This document shows positions 13,865 to 35,543 of a DNA stretch of 64,000 nucleotides, piece by piece. The stretch comes from Azadirachta indica. Taxonomy: Eukaryota > Streptophyta > Magnoliopsida > Sapindales > Meliaceae. Numbering within the stretch: the first letter of the stretch is position 1; the number at the start of each line of letters is the position of its first letter. The notes beneath the pieces were generated by a model. The model was not told where the DNA came from and ran no database searches. It saw only the letters and a list, made by a program, of their open reading frames with translations. The DNA is taken from positions 17,051,475-17,115,474 of the forward strand of contig CM040441.1 in the NCBI GenBank assembly GCA_022749755.1. The letters run 5' to 3'. The position numbers and the translations under genes are program-made.

Positions 13865-14240
13865 AACAGGTATATCTTCAAGTATTTTTATAAGATACTT
13901 CATCAATCTATCCGCAAATTGAATAGATATTATTCATCATTATAGGATTCAATTCTCCTATATTAAAGGCTGCAAAAACAGAATATGCTATTAGATTAAT
14001 TAAAGCACCTAAATCCAGTAAACATTTATCAAAATTTCTATTTCCTATAACACAAGCGATAGTGAAACTTCCTAAATCGTTAAGCTTTAGATGAAGTTTT
14101 TGTTGTAAAATAGCAAAACTTAGTAATTAGATGAAATTTATTGAATTGCATGCAAGGAATGGAATATTGATTAGCCATCTTTTTGAATTACTCAAAGATT
14201 ACATCTATTTGAGGATTTTTCTTTGGTGAGTTTTAATAAT
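13865..14240 (-). pseudogene. Ty3/gypsy retrotransposon gag-protease fragment
   Basis: Read on the minus strand, short blocks match the plant gypsy gag/protease junction: a piece like LHAIQ near 14160, then FAILQQKLHLKL, GSFTIACVIGNRNFDKCLLD, and the protease active-site region LDLGA (about 14010) followed by NIGELNP. Stop codons and frame breaks lie before and after these blocks. No reverse transcriptase, integrase or LTR is visible nearby, so this is an isolated, long-dead fragment. Confidence 0.65.
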
Positions 14241-15110
14241 TTGCACATTATAGACCGTAATATATTGTTTATAAATTGATATTGATAAAAATTCTGAATT
14301 GATTATTATACTTTCAGTTATATTAAATTGAATAAAATGAATGTTATTTTATAAAAGAGAAAAAAAAAAGAAATTATTACACTAAATGAGACGCAATCTT
14401 ATATTATTAATAATTAGTCTACTATCTAAATTAGTTGACAATTGATTCTTTTCTTCTTTTTATTTTTTCTTTTTATATATGTTCGCGTTTACAGACAAGG
14501 TTATTAAGAAATTTTTTAAATATCATTTTATTAAAGTCATTTTAGGATGATAATAACTAAGATTTTCTTTCAATATAAACTTTTGTCTGACTAATTTTAT
14601 ACATATGTAATTGTTAGTTAATGTATAAAAATATAACAAATGTAAATAATGAAAATATATAAATAAAAATATACATATATAAAAAATTCTTATAAAAGAT
14701 GATATGGATTAAATTCATATTTGAAAAGGATCATAATTCAGATTATAAATAGGATTTAAATAACACTACAAATTTTATAAAGATAGGAACATGTTTTTGT
14801 GCATGTATGTTGTTTTGTATGCATCTCAGGTGCAAGCCAAAGGATCTTATCAATGCAAAAGTTTAATTTGTTATATGGAGTTATATATATAACATCTTTG
14901 ATTATATATGCCTTCTTGGTGAAGATAATGTAGTGAACATGAAAATAGAAATGGGTATTTTAAACAAGCCTAATCCTAATATACATTAATGGGGTTTGCT
15001 AGTTTGCTAAGTCTCGATGAAATGTCAATTAAATTATACATTATTGGATTTGAAATAATTTATGGATAGGATATGTACTTGTGTTGAAGTCAACCATTTT
15101 TGAGTTTATA
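14241..15110. other. Gene-free AT-rich stretch
   Basis: I see no gene, structured RNA or clear repeat in this interval. Confidence 0.5.
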
Positions 15111-15114
15111 TACA

Positions 15115-15340
15115 TAAGGGGCGAATTGACAATCCCATATTTTTATATATATGTTGACATCATTTGTAAATTGTTGAATTTAAATACATTTAATAGTTGA
15201 GATTAAATCTGACTATATAATTAATGCATAATTAATATATATATATCATATTCAATATCAATCATTGAAGGTGTATAAATTTAATATTTTATAAATGAGT
15301 GTAAATATATTTGTAAAAATATTGAGCTACATAATAATTT
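15115..15340. mobile_element. Diverged copy of the 16762-16989 MITE family
   Basis: The core 'attgttgaatttaaatac...gttgagattaaatctgactatataattaatgcataattaat' near 15172-15234 is a decayed version of the core at 16812-16877. The second half keeps the inverted copy ('caatcattgaaggtgtataaattta'). The ends are eroded. A TA microsatellite at 15366-15391 follows. Confidence 0.55.
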
Positions 15341-16761
15341 ATTATATATATTCAATCAGTCCTTTTATATATATATATATATATATATAGGTAAGGGAGT
15401 GAGTCGTAACCTAAATACATTTTTAACCCTTTACCTTTCTCAAAATGGAATATAGTTGGCTTACATTATAGAGAGAGTAACTTACCAACTTTAGTAGCTG
15501 TTCGAACATAATTTTATTTCTATAAACCTTCAGATACATAATAATGTATTTAACCTTGTAATTAAAATGTAAAATCATTCTATATTATAATAATGAAATA
15601 TTATTAAAGCATTAGGACAACATGTTGTTCGTATTTATAACCTTTTATACAATTACTACTATAATTCAAGATATTTTGATCTTTTATATAATGCTTGTAA
15701 CAACAATACACTAACTATATATAATGATAACAATATTATATTATAAGATTGAGTACCTTTTCAATAGTAACATATTTGTTTTGATTTTAGATTTTATATC
15801 ATAAATTTGATTTATGCATAGGTTATCTATTTTTTATGAAACAAAGCCTTCTAAGTTTTAATAAAAAGCTTTTTGATGATATATAATCAATAATTTAAAC
15901 TCATAATTAAGAGATAAAATCCATATACATCACAAAGAATTTACTTGAAATTAATTACTAAAGAATTTATTGGAAAGTACTAATTTAGTATTTTCATTAT
16001 AACTATGATATACATGCGATAAATTAATTCTTCTTCGTTTATGGTTTAAGATCTATCTTGTTTTATTCAAAATAAAATTATGATATTTTCTCTTAACTAA
16101 TCACTTAACGTTGTGATACTTGATCATATAATAGTTTGATACTTTTAATCTTATTTTTCAAATCATTTCACTTTTTTTATCATATTAATTTATTTCAAGA
16201 TGTTTTGACTTGAACATAAGAAATACAAATTTAGAAAAAAAATTAATGGGTCCCTTTAATTTGAGTCTCCAAGAAATTCTATTATAATGGAAGCGTCTAT
16301 TTGTTTTTCATACTAGAGTTTGAATAAAATTATTCAAATAATTTTTAAGAGGTGTTTTTTTTAATTTATATCTGAAAACTTGTTAAAAATATCTGAATGT
16401 AATTAAATTAAAAATTTTAGCTTAAATCAAATAACCAATTGTCTAAATAAATTAAATATTTTATTTATTAATAATAATTTTAGTTTATTATTTGAGATTT
16501 ATATATGTCAATAATTTAATATATTAGTTTCAATTTGTTTGAAAATAAAATAAGCAACTTAATATCTATATTAAGATATTTAAAGTAAAAAAAAGAAATA
16601 TTTAGTGTATTCAAATTTCAGTCAAATCTAAATTTCACTAATATTTAGACAGAAAGAAATAAACAATACCTAAAAGTAAAATTACATTTTTAATTTAAAA
16701 GAATATATATGTGTAGATTTTGCATTTTGTTGGTGAAACTAAGCATAAAAATGATAGGGGC
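15341..16761. other. Gene-free AT-rich stretch
   Basis: Only the TA run at 15366-15391 stands out. No coding region is supported. Confidence 0.5.
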
Positions 16762-16989
16762 AGGACCAGTGGCCTCTATTCTTTACACAATTTTTTACAT
16801 CAAATATAAGTCATTAGATTTAAATATATCAAATGGTTAAGATTGCATCTGACCATATAATTAATGAATAATTAATGTATTTATAATTAATGCACATGTC
16901 AGATGCAATCTCAATCATTGGATGTATCTAAATTCAACGGTTTATATTTGATGTAAAAAATTATGTAAAGAAAAGAGGCTCTTGATGCT
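16762..16989. mobile_element. Hairpin MITE, about 228 bp
   Basis: The left half 'ggcctctattctttacac' through 'gattgcatctgac' is an inverted copy of the right half ('gtcagatgcaatctcaatc' through 'gtaaagaaaagaggctc'). Inverted arms of about 100 bp surround an AT-rich loop near 16862-16888, so the element could fold into one long hairpin. There is no coding capacity. The target duplication is not clear, so the superfamily is unassigned (hAT- or Mutator-like are possible). Confidence 0.75.
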
Positions 16990-18400
16990 ATCTAAAAAAT
17001 GAGGTATAATTAATCATATAACTTTATAACTAAAATATAAAGTTAGTATACTTCATGTTGATCAATATTTTAGGTGAAAGAATAGGATACTAATGTTGTT
17101 TATATTGATAATTTGTTACAAAATTATTATTGTAATTCAAGATAATTCAGCCTTGCTCAAGACTTATAACAAATGAATCTATTATTATGACAACAATACT
17201 ACATATTATCACAAAATTAAATTTTTTTTGCCTAATATTGACTAACCAAGAGATTTGTTGAGATTGCGAATTTAAGATAAAAATCAAACTCTGTTGATAA
17301 AATATAATTACCTAAGAATTTATATAGTAACCACGGTTTATAAACGACATATTGATATTTTAAGTATAATTACTCTTGATATCATATTTTTATTAAATTA
17401 AGAAAATACAATAGAATGGATGATTTTTATATTATTTTGTTTATATCCATTAGATATTTGTAAGTTATGGATTATGAAGTTAAACAACATACTTTTGTGC
17501 GTCCTCTAGGCATAGCTCGAGTTGTCTGCAGTATGTTTATACTCCTAAATATTCTAAATTCGAGTAATAGTAAGAGATAAGTATTTTATACTTCGCATGT
17601 GAGATTTCTCATTTTATCCAATTTTTTTAAAATAAAAATAATATACTCTTATATAAATTGAGATCAACTCATTAAGATATACTTATTCACTAACTAATTG
17701 AAAATTAAAAACAAAATTCATGCTAAGATAAATTTACAAATAAATACTTCATATCAAGTCAACCAATGATAATTAATAATTAGTAGTCACATAAATGAAC
17801 TATTCAACCACAAATAATATACAATATTAAATGGGGACTGCTTTTGAAAATTTTCAATTTCTTTATTAATTTTAAAAATACTAAAACCTATCTTTGAAAT
17901 GAGGGTTTTTTTTAATCAAATAACTAGCAATAATATTTTCAATTTGATTAAATCCTATAGCGAAAATTAGCTTTTTCATAAGTAAATGTATCTATATTTT
18001 AAAAAACAATAGTTTTTATTTGAAATGAACCATTACTTGATTTTTTTATTTACTTTAATAGAACAAATTAGAAAAATTAAAGAATTAACAATAATAAATG
18101 TTAATTTTAGAACTTAGGTATTTTTATATTAAAATTAGAAGTCATAATTTCTATTACTTTTTATAATTATTATTATTTAAGTGGAAGTAAATGAAATAAT
18201 GAAAATTAGTAGAAGGAGAAAAAGAACATGAAAATCAGAGAGAAAATGAGAAAAAAGGAAAAAAAAAGATAAATTGAACGAGATGAGAAAATGAAAGGGG
18301 AAGTACAGAATAGAATAGTAGCCCACTAAAAAACCCAACCCTACCAATTTTATTTATTTATTTATTTATTTAGATTTATTTATTTTCCATCTTGCAACGC
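16990..18400. other. Gene-free AT-rich stretch leading to the KRP promoter
   Basis: No gene is visible. Near the end the sequence becomes purine-rich (18180-18300), followed by a (TTTA)n run at about 18345-18372 and CT-rich DNA that leads into the KRP 5' UTR. Confidence 0.5.
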
Positions 18401-18404
18401 ACAC

Positions 18405-18485
18405 ACTCTCTCTCTCGCTCGCTCTGCAAATACACGCACAGACGCAGCCTTCCCTTTTTTCTCTTCTCTCTCTCTCTCTCTCTCC
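18405..18485 (+). repeat. CT-rich 5' leader of the KRP gene
   Basis: Two CT microsatellite blocks (about 18406-18424 and 18463-18484) lie directly upstream of the KRP start codon. Pyrimidine-rich (CT)n tracts are common near plant transcription start sites and in 5' UTRs. Confidence 0.6.
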
Positions 18486-18497
18486 ATGAAAGCTTAG
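18486..18497 (+). promoter_or_regulatory. Three-codon upstream ORF (ATG AAA GCT TAG)
   Basis: A minimal upstream ORF ends 33 nt before the KRP start codon. If transcription starts in the CT-rich block upstream, ribosomes would meet this ATG first. Whether it limits translation of the cell-cycle inhibitor is inference. Confidence 0.4.
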
Positions 18498-18530
18498 TTC
18501 TTAGCTTTAGCTGAGGTAGCTGTTAGCTTG

Positions 18531-21500
18531 ATGGGCAAATACATGAGGAAGGCCAAAACGGCTGGCGAGGTTGCCGTTATGGACGTTACGCAGTCCTCCC
18601 TCGGCGTTCGTACCCGTGCCAGAACCCTAGCCCTCCAACGTCTCCAACAAAAATCACAACCTGCTCCTGCTCCTGGTGGTGGGTCCTACCTCCAGCTGCG
18701 AAGTCGCCGACTCGAGAAACCGCCGGTTCTCATTAACGAGTCTTCGAGGAGGACGAGACAGGGAAACGCAGCTGCCAAAGAGAAAGACGCCCAGAATTCG
18801 AATGCTAATTCGAGGGCACGTGTGAAGGTCGCTTCGGCCGATTCTGGGCCCCGTGAGTCGGGTCAGAAGAAGGAGAATAGTGATAATGGTAAAAAGAAGG
18901 AGATTGTTCAAGAGGATAACGACAATGATGTGGGTATTGAAGCTTCATTTGGAGAAAATGTTTTGGAAAGTGAAGGAAGGGAAAGGTGGGTTTTTTCCTT
19001 TTTTGATTTTTTTTTCTTAAAATGTTTTTTGGGTGATCGTTTGAGTTATTTTTGTTATATTTCTTGTTTTTGGGTTTTAAATTTAAATTTGTGGTTTTTG
19101 ATTTTTTATTTTTGAGGTGGGTCTTAGTTTAATTATTTGGGTTTTCTGGGTTTTTGGTTTTTTGACGACTCTTTTTTTTCTAGGGTTTCTTTTAAGTGCT
19201 TGGTTTTTTTGTTTGTTGTTGGTAAGAAAATAAAGGAAAAATTGGGGAAGTCGATTGCCTGAACCTGTTATTACTAAATAACTTTTTTCAGTGTGTTTGG
19301 TTTATAAGAAAATGGAGGGAAGGGACGATTTTGAATCATTGAAGCTTTGATTTTGAGTTTTTTTAAGTGATAGTGCTTTGAGTTTGTATGGTTACTGGAA
19401 AAAATGGAGGGAAAAGGGGTACTTTAGTTAAAGAACTTAGAACTTATTTTCATTGTTTTTGAGGGTTTCTGGGTTCTTTATTTCTCTTTGTACGGGATTC
19501 CGAAGGTGCTCGACTCAGAACGGGAAATAGGAGGAATTCAAATGATTGAAGCTTTGTTCCTTGAATCATTTTTAAAGGATTTTGCCTGAATTTGTCTCTC
19601 TGTTCCTAACTGCTCAGAATTTGCCTTTTTATAATTTGGTTTGCCTTAATGGTTGCTCAAGGACTTTGCCATCTTTTCTCGTTCAAAGTTTTTCTTGGAG
19701 TGTTTTGCTTGTTCGTTTGTCTGGTTGCCAGAAAAATATAGGATAACAGAAAAGATGTAAAATTTTTCACTTTTTCCTTTAGTTAACCCAGTTTTCTGCG
19801 AGAATTTTTTTAGTAAAATAACCTCTTTCAGTTGCAGTAAACATGGAAGAAAAAGAAAAAAAGGAAAAAAAACTGAAATTCAGAATCACGGGGCTTTTGT
19901 AGTTTACGATGACAAAATGAAAACCTTGTATGTTGAGCCTTAAACTCCTTCCTTAATTTGCCTGCTTTTTATTTTGGGGCAAAATAATTTGGGGATATAT
20001 ATATATTTACATACATACACCGGAATATATGTATATTTGTATGTCTTACTGAAGAATTGTTTGTTTTAACAGTTTGCTTTTGCTTTCTTCTTTGTGTCTT
20101 AGTTGTCACCCTGTACTCATGATGAATTTGTTTGAAAATGCTGAAATGTTATCCCGGGAATATTTCCCGTGAAGTAAAATTGTTGTCACTACTGTTAGGA
20201 AAGTGTTCTCATTTGCAAATTGTGTAATTTAATATCTACTTGTTTTTGTCCTTAACTAACCAACAGTAGACATAGATCAATTTCATTTGTGTTCTTTTAT
20301 TACTAGTACAAAGCTGGGTTTTTATATAATTTCACAGTTTTGGATGTCATTCCTTCTTGTGGGAAAACCATTGTTATGAAAACAAAACATATCGTTATCA
20401 GCCTTATACTGTCGTTCACAGCTTTTTGTTTTGTTTATATATGATTGATAGGCCGTGAATGCATTTTCCTTGAACTTGATGTTTCACATGTTTCTAGAAT
20501 TTGGGTGGTTAGAATTATATGAGCATCAATGTAAAATATATACCATGGTATGACCTTTAGTGTAGATGTTTCTAGACATGGGTGCCATTGCATTATTATA
20601 TTTGAAAAGAATAAAACTATTTTTGTTCTTTTTCCTTCACCAGATGCCTTTTCAACTTTTTTAACATGTAACTGTGTTTTTGTGCGTGGTGGTCCTCTTT
20701 GAGGGTGAGTGCTGAGGCTAAGGTTATCTTGTGAGAAAGTGTTTCGTTTGGTCTTTTTGATTTACATTCTATTTTGCTAAGATATTTGTGAATGAAGTGT
20801 TTCAAGGTGGATAGCAGAATATCCTAGTTTGGCATATGAAGTTGATTGTGTTTGTGATTGATTTATTGTATGCTTAAGGAGAGGTCTCTGCTTTTTTGAT
20901 GGAACACTGTTTCTTTTTGTGAAAATGTATGTAGATCTAACTCTCCTGAATGATTGCTTCTGAAGATTGGAAGGAAAGATGAATAGCAAATGGCTTTTGT
21001 GGTTTAACTTTGGATTATGTTGCTTCAACATTCAAGCTTGATTTCATTTTGATTATATTCGAGTACTCTTGGTATTAAATGTTTTTGATATGGATGATAA
21101 TAGTTTTTTTAATATAAAATCATGTACTGTTGTCAATGTTTTACGTTTGCATCCACAGTTTTTTTCAGCTTAAATTTGTTACCATAGCATTTCTAAAGTT
21201 TATCACTTTTATTGTGACAGGAGCACTAGGGAGTCCACTCCATGCAGCTTGATAAGGGACCCAGAGACCATAAGGACCCCAGGTTCCAGTAACAGGCCTA
21301 CCAGCTCAATGGAGAACAGGAAAGCACAGAGTTCGGCAAGCAGACACATCCCAACAGCACATGAAATGGATCAGTTCTTTGCTGATGCAGAAGAAGAGCA
21401 GCGAAGACAATTTATAGAGAAGTATAGGACATTCACTTATATCGCTTACCTTAGCTATTTGTCAGAAATTTTTGGATTGCACTGTGTTATATTCAAACTA

Positions 21501-21624
21501 AAGTTCACTTGCATCCATATTAGCTGATATAAGATTGTGATTTGTTTACAGGTACAACTATGATCCTGTGAATGATAAGCCACTCCCAGGGCGTTTCGAA
21601 TGGAAGAAAGTTGACCACCTTTAG
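18531..21624 (+). CDS. KRP: Cyclin-dependent kinase inhibitor, KRP/ICK family
   Basis: Nuclear protein that binds and inhibits cyclin D/CDKA complexes and so restrains the cell cycle. Exons are 18531-18985, 21221-21421 and 21552-21624 (729 nt, 242 aa); all junctions are GT-AG and in phase. The start is the ATG of [19 protein letters not shown], the N-terminal motif of one KRP subgroup (Arabidopsis KRP3/4/5-like), followed by [17 protein letters not shown] and [11 protein letters not shown]. The middle is charged and probably disordered, with TP sites near the exon 1-2 junction that could be phosphorylated. The C-terminal CDI domain (PF02234), about residues 200-242, has [20 protein letters not shown] and [11 protein letters not shown], ending KKVDHL. 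Intron 1 is long (2.2 kb). All conserved blocks are present. The exact subgroup number is uncertain. Confidence 0.93.
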
Positions 21625-22060
21625 AGGACAAAAATATTTTTCCTGCAAATTGTTGGTTGATCTTGAGTTTAGGATTTATTGAAGTAGCATGCAGGAACTA
21701 GTTTTAGTACTTCTAACGATGATGGTGTTATTTCCATTTTCCATCATCCTTATTTTACTTGTAAAGAAAAGGAGTAGGACTGTCAAAGATATGTGTAGAC
21801 TAATGGTCTGTAACATAACAGGGGTTATGAGTTACACAACAAATACAAACCAAAAGTCCTTTGTCTAACATATCATGGGAAAAAGAGAAGGGAAAACAGG
21901 GTTTAGGGTTAGGTTTCAGTCAATTAGGTCAGGTCAGTCTATCGGGTACAGAAATTTACTAGTCTTTTTTTTTCACCTTTTTATTTTCTTGTACTGTATT
22001 TTCTTTCTCATCTATGTCTATACTTGTACTGATGGAACTCTTGAGAAAAAAACTCTATTG

Positions 22061-22066
22061 AATAAA
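22061..22066 (+). terminator. Poly(A) signal candidate of the KRP gene
   Basis: AATAAA about 440 nt after the KRP stop codon, followed by T-rich DNA. A 3' UTR of this length is plausible, but earlier AT-rich signals could serve instead. Confidence 0.35.
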
Positions 22067-23138
22067 CATGACCCTTTTTCCCCCCTTCATGATTTTGTCT
22101 TTTTCATTATAATTTACTATGTTTATTTATAATGCATACAGAAATTTTGGCCTCTTTGACACGTGAAGATATGCAGCAATTTCATCATCTATCTTTTGAT
22201 GATAATGCTGCTCCTGCTGCCCATTTTGCTGTGATCAGAAGCAGTACAGTTCATGAACCAACTCCTTATTCTAGCTGTATTTGAGTATGTGACTCGAGTG
22301 ATTGGCTGATTGTGTAGCTGGTAGTGGTAGTGGTATTCGTATTGGTGGGGCATTTATGTTTGCTGGTGATGTATGCAACGAATCTTTCTTCTCTGTCATA
22401 TCACATCCTCTCCATTGCACTTTATCCTCTACTGCTAGTCACAATAGGAGACAATTTTGTATCAGCTCAAAAGAGATTAAACTAAAGTTGGAGATGATGA
22501 GCAAAGGGCACGAGTTAAAACAACTTTTTATCTCTAAATTCTATGCGTAAAGTTGGTGGTAAAGGGACAGAAGATTGGAACAAATGCACTGCTAATCTCC
22601 GACAAATTATCTGCGTCATCAGTTCTTTACCTTGTTGGAACAAGTTTTTGGGTTCAATTCTTGAGCCTTCTATATGGTAAAATGTCACAAACCCTAAATA
22701 TGAAGGTGAGTTTACCATCAAGCTACAGTAGTTCCGGAATAAAATCAAAATTCAGAGGTATGAAACTTGTTTTCGTAAATCTATAGGCATGGTATGAATG
22801 GAGATCAAGGGACAGCATTTTCTTGTATGCAAGAAAAAAAAAATTAGCCAGAAATTCTGAATTGTACTATTTTTCCCCCAGATTGGTTTAAAATTTTGAC
22901 TGAAGAAATGAAACTTTATGAATTTGTCAGATTGAAAAAGCAAGACTTGAAAGTGGGATTCAGGTGTTGAAATAAGTAAAAATGTGAAATGATGCCAGAA
23001 TCCAAAATGGTGATATAGTCAATCAATACAATACTAGATCTGTTGCTTATGCTATTTAGAGGCAATATTGTTGTCTTTACTAATAATATGCTGCTCTGTG
23101 CTGTTGAGTTATTGAAAAATTTTGGGTGCTTGTAGTAA

Positions 23139-23181
23139 TGGTAGTGGTGGTGGTGGTGGGTGGTGGGTGGTGGGCGGTGGT
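23139..23181 (+). repeat. GGT-rich block, G-quadruplex candidate
   Basis: Tandem GGT/GGGT units with three GGG runs and many GG runs in about 43 bp. It could form two-tetrad G-quadruplexes. The opposite strand read as protein is a histidine/proline run, an artefact of the repeat. Confidence 0.6.
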
Positions 23182-24375
23182 GTTTCAATGGTATTGGGTA
23201 AAAAATGAGGGAATCTAAACAATTTCCAATGACACTTTTTACTACTGTTTTTGTTTTTGTTTTCAAATTTTGTGGGTAAAATAAAGTGATTATTGTCGCG
23301 TTATGATTTCAAATTTGCATTGATTGTAATGGTTTACCAATAGAAAGACACTAAAATTGAAAATTGCCTCCCCCTACATGAAGGCATGGCTTTGACTATG
23401 AATTTGTAAAAATCAATGTGGGTTTTACACTTTGAGGTGAATGGAGTGGAGCACTCAATTCTCTTCCACTAAAGGATTGAATAAATTTTGCTGCTAAAGA
23501 TAAGATAAAGATAAGAAACCCCATCTCTCTAATTAATGGGTTTAGGTATTTTATTATGTTGGCACCAATATTGGACAAATTGTCAAATTTATAGTTTGCA
23601 ACTCTTTTTTAATTTTAATATCAATGTTATATAATTAAATATGTACCGATATTTATAACTCACTTTAGATATTAACGCATAAATAATTTGATTTCTTCTC
23701 TTAAATTAAAAAGATATCTGTCAATATTAGTATGAATTTTGTCCTTAGATGAGAGGATGTCTGTTTGTGCATACAAATATTTACGCATAAATAGTATAAT
23801 TTCTAGTCTCAAATTGCAGCGATAGCTACTCATATTTATATGACTTTTACTTTTATATTAGAAAAATATCCAATTACACTCACCGAGATGGAAAAACTCC
23901 TAAGACGAGTCCTATCTATGAAAACACATCCTGCGAGGATGTGCTTCCCATTTAACCAAACGTGGGATGACTGTTTACAACTTAAAACTTCATAAATTTT
24001 TGTTTGAGAAAGTTATTGTAGCCTTAACAATACATCATTAGTAATACAAGAAATCCCAAAATGAAGGACAAAAATTTGATGGCAATTTGTGAAAGTTTAT
24101 GGAAGGTTATTAATAGTGACTGTGACTGCTGTATGCATGAGATCAGTGTTTGCAGTTTTATGCACATCTTTTTAACTGTAAACACCCCTTAACAGAGCAG
24201 GGGCAGAGCTATGTCTCTGTTTCTGATAACTGAGCATTATCATGAGCTCCATTCAGAGCAGCAGCCTAGCTTTCTTTCTTTTGGCCTCCCTGCTTCAATC
24301 AATATTTCAAAATATAGATATTGTTAGCAATTTAATTTTTCATAATTAAGAAGTAGAAATCACTCAAATTTAAAC

Positions 24376-24583
24376 GTAAATTCTCTAACAGTACTATAAT
24401 AATATTTATATAAATATGTTAAACTCATTAATTTCTTAAAATATTTTAAGCAGATTTTAGAACCATGCTATAATAATATTACTTATATAATCGCATATCT
24501 CTTATAATATTGTGGATTGATTTAAAATCGCTTACATCTAACTGTAAATTTTCGAATAATATTATAATAATATTTATATAAAC
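24376..24583. repeat. Direct repeat pair, about 40 bp each
   Basis: 'actataataatatttatata' at about 24392 and 'attataataatatttatata' at about 24560 lie in wider similar blocks that begin with 'gtaaattctc' and 'gtaaattttc'. A degenerate related block ('gctataataatatta') lies between them, so this looks like an old tandem expansion. Confidence 0.5.
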
Positions 24584-26035
24584 TTCTTGTTGTAAACCCT
24601 AAGTTGTACATATATTAGTGTGTATCTATCTATGTATGTATATCAATATTTAAAAAAAAGAAATGATAATTATAAATAGATAGTTATATTTAGAGTGACC
24701 CATTTAAATTTAATGCAAGTGGTGGGGGAGTAATTCATTGGTTTTGGCAATATACATACTGATAGGTGGTCCTGAAGAACTTTCTGCAATTGATGAATGA
24801 TGCACACAATCTGACTTCTGATTACTCGTCAGAAGATCAGGAAACATTTATTAATTTCAATCTTCAAAGGAGGCAATGGGAAAGAAAATGCCAAAAAAAA
24901 ATAATAAAAATTATTGTTGTTGCTTGTTTGCTTGGGATTAATAGATTTTAATAATATCATCTCATCTTAAAAAAAATGTTTTAATCTTTTTAAATATTTG
25001 TGAGTAAATATTTATTTTCTGTTATTGAGAATGAATATATGAATTGTCTCATAATTCACCTTAATTTACGTGAATTTTGACAAATCTAATAGTGTGTTTC
25101 GAATTGGGCTAAAATTTTCATTAATTTTTGTGATTTTTTTTATAAGGTATTTATAGAACATAAACTAATTTGTTTGTAATCTTCCATTTCAAATTAAAAA
25201 TAGATCACAAGATATGAACACTATTGAATAACATGTAATATCTAACTCAAATTTCTTTTCTTGTTAATTAATCACTCAATACGAGAAAACAAAAATCCTT
25301 GGAGAATAATTAGGCATTAGTTTACATTGAACAATTGCAATAATGGGTACATCCATGATATGATTTTGGTTTAGTAGTGCATGATATATATCTATATATA
25401 TTAGTTTTGTGGTCCACTTCTCACATGAGCTTATAAGACAAAGTATATCACATTCTCGAAGTAGTAGTGGAATGTGGAAACCTAAATTTATTACAAGTCA
25501 ATTTTCACATCAAAGATTTCCATACTTTTAAACTTAAGAGATAGTGATGTGAGTGAAATACTTTATTTAGAGTTAGAAAGGACAATGAAGACGAACTTTA
25601 TTTAGAAAATACTTTTTCTTTTTGAAGCAGGAAAAGTAATTTCATTGAGAATTTTTTTTTTGAAGAAATATCTAAGGCCCAAAAATTTTAAGGCTTTATC
25701 TATGAAGTGTTAAAAAAATGTTCATATTTCGTAAACATTTTCGCGCCATTTGTCTGAGAGCTTTTTAGAAAAGTCTATTAAAATAAATAGGAAAATGGAC
25801 TTTTCACGCACTGTTCTGCATAATTCTTGCAAATTCTTTGATTCAACCAACCAATTTGATATTTGAGTTCTTCATTCAATAAAAGCCTCGGCATCCAGAA
25901 GCTTATAACATAGTGTCACTGAACTGAACCGAACTCGGAGTTGCTCGTAGCTTTCCTTAAGAAAACATGATCTAAATACATATATATAGAGTTGCTCGGA
26001 GTTGATATACTTTACTGTTTGCCGTGGGAATGGGA

Positions 26036-35543
<9,508 letters not shown>

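Larger units (their letters stand above)
22140..26035. other. Gene-free interval between KRP and AUG3
   Basis: I find no supported gene. Open frames here are short and of AT-driven composition. A G-rich block lies at 23139-23181 and a direct repeat pair at 24376-24416 / 24544-24583. The DNA between 23620 and 23880 has internal similarities ('acgcataaat' recurs near 23677 and 23804). The 3' UTR of AUG3 should lie in the last few hundred bases. Confidence 0.5.

Noticed and set aside
18528..18530. TTG at 18528 as the KRP start
   Set aside because: The conserved N-terminus begins at the ATG at 18531; plants rarely start at TTG.
21875..22132. 85-codon frame with hydrophobic segments
   Set aside because: It lies in the likely KRP 3' UTR and its hydrophobicity comes from T-rich DNA.
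22302..22786. Overlapping short open frames downstream of KRP
   Set aside because: No recognisable domain, both strands open by chance, and no splice or promoter context.
22916..23266. Histidine/proline-rich open frame on the minus strand
   Set aside because: It is the translation of the GGT/GGGT repeat on the other strand; no conserved domain and no exon context.
24180..24300. Possible microRNA precursor ('cagagcagcagcctagc' region)
   Set aside because: I could not find a good stem of the needed length or a match to a known plant miRNA.
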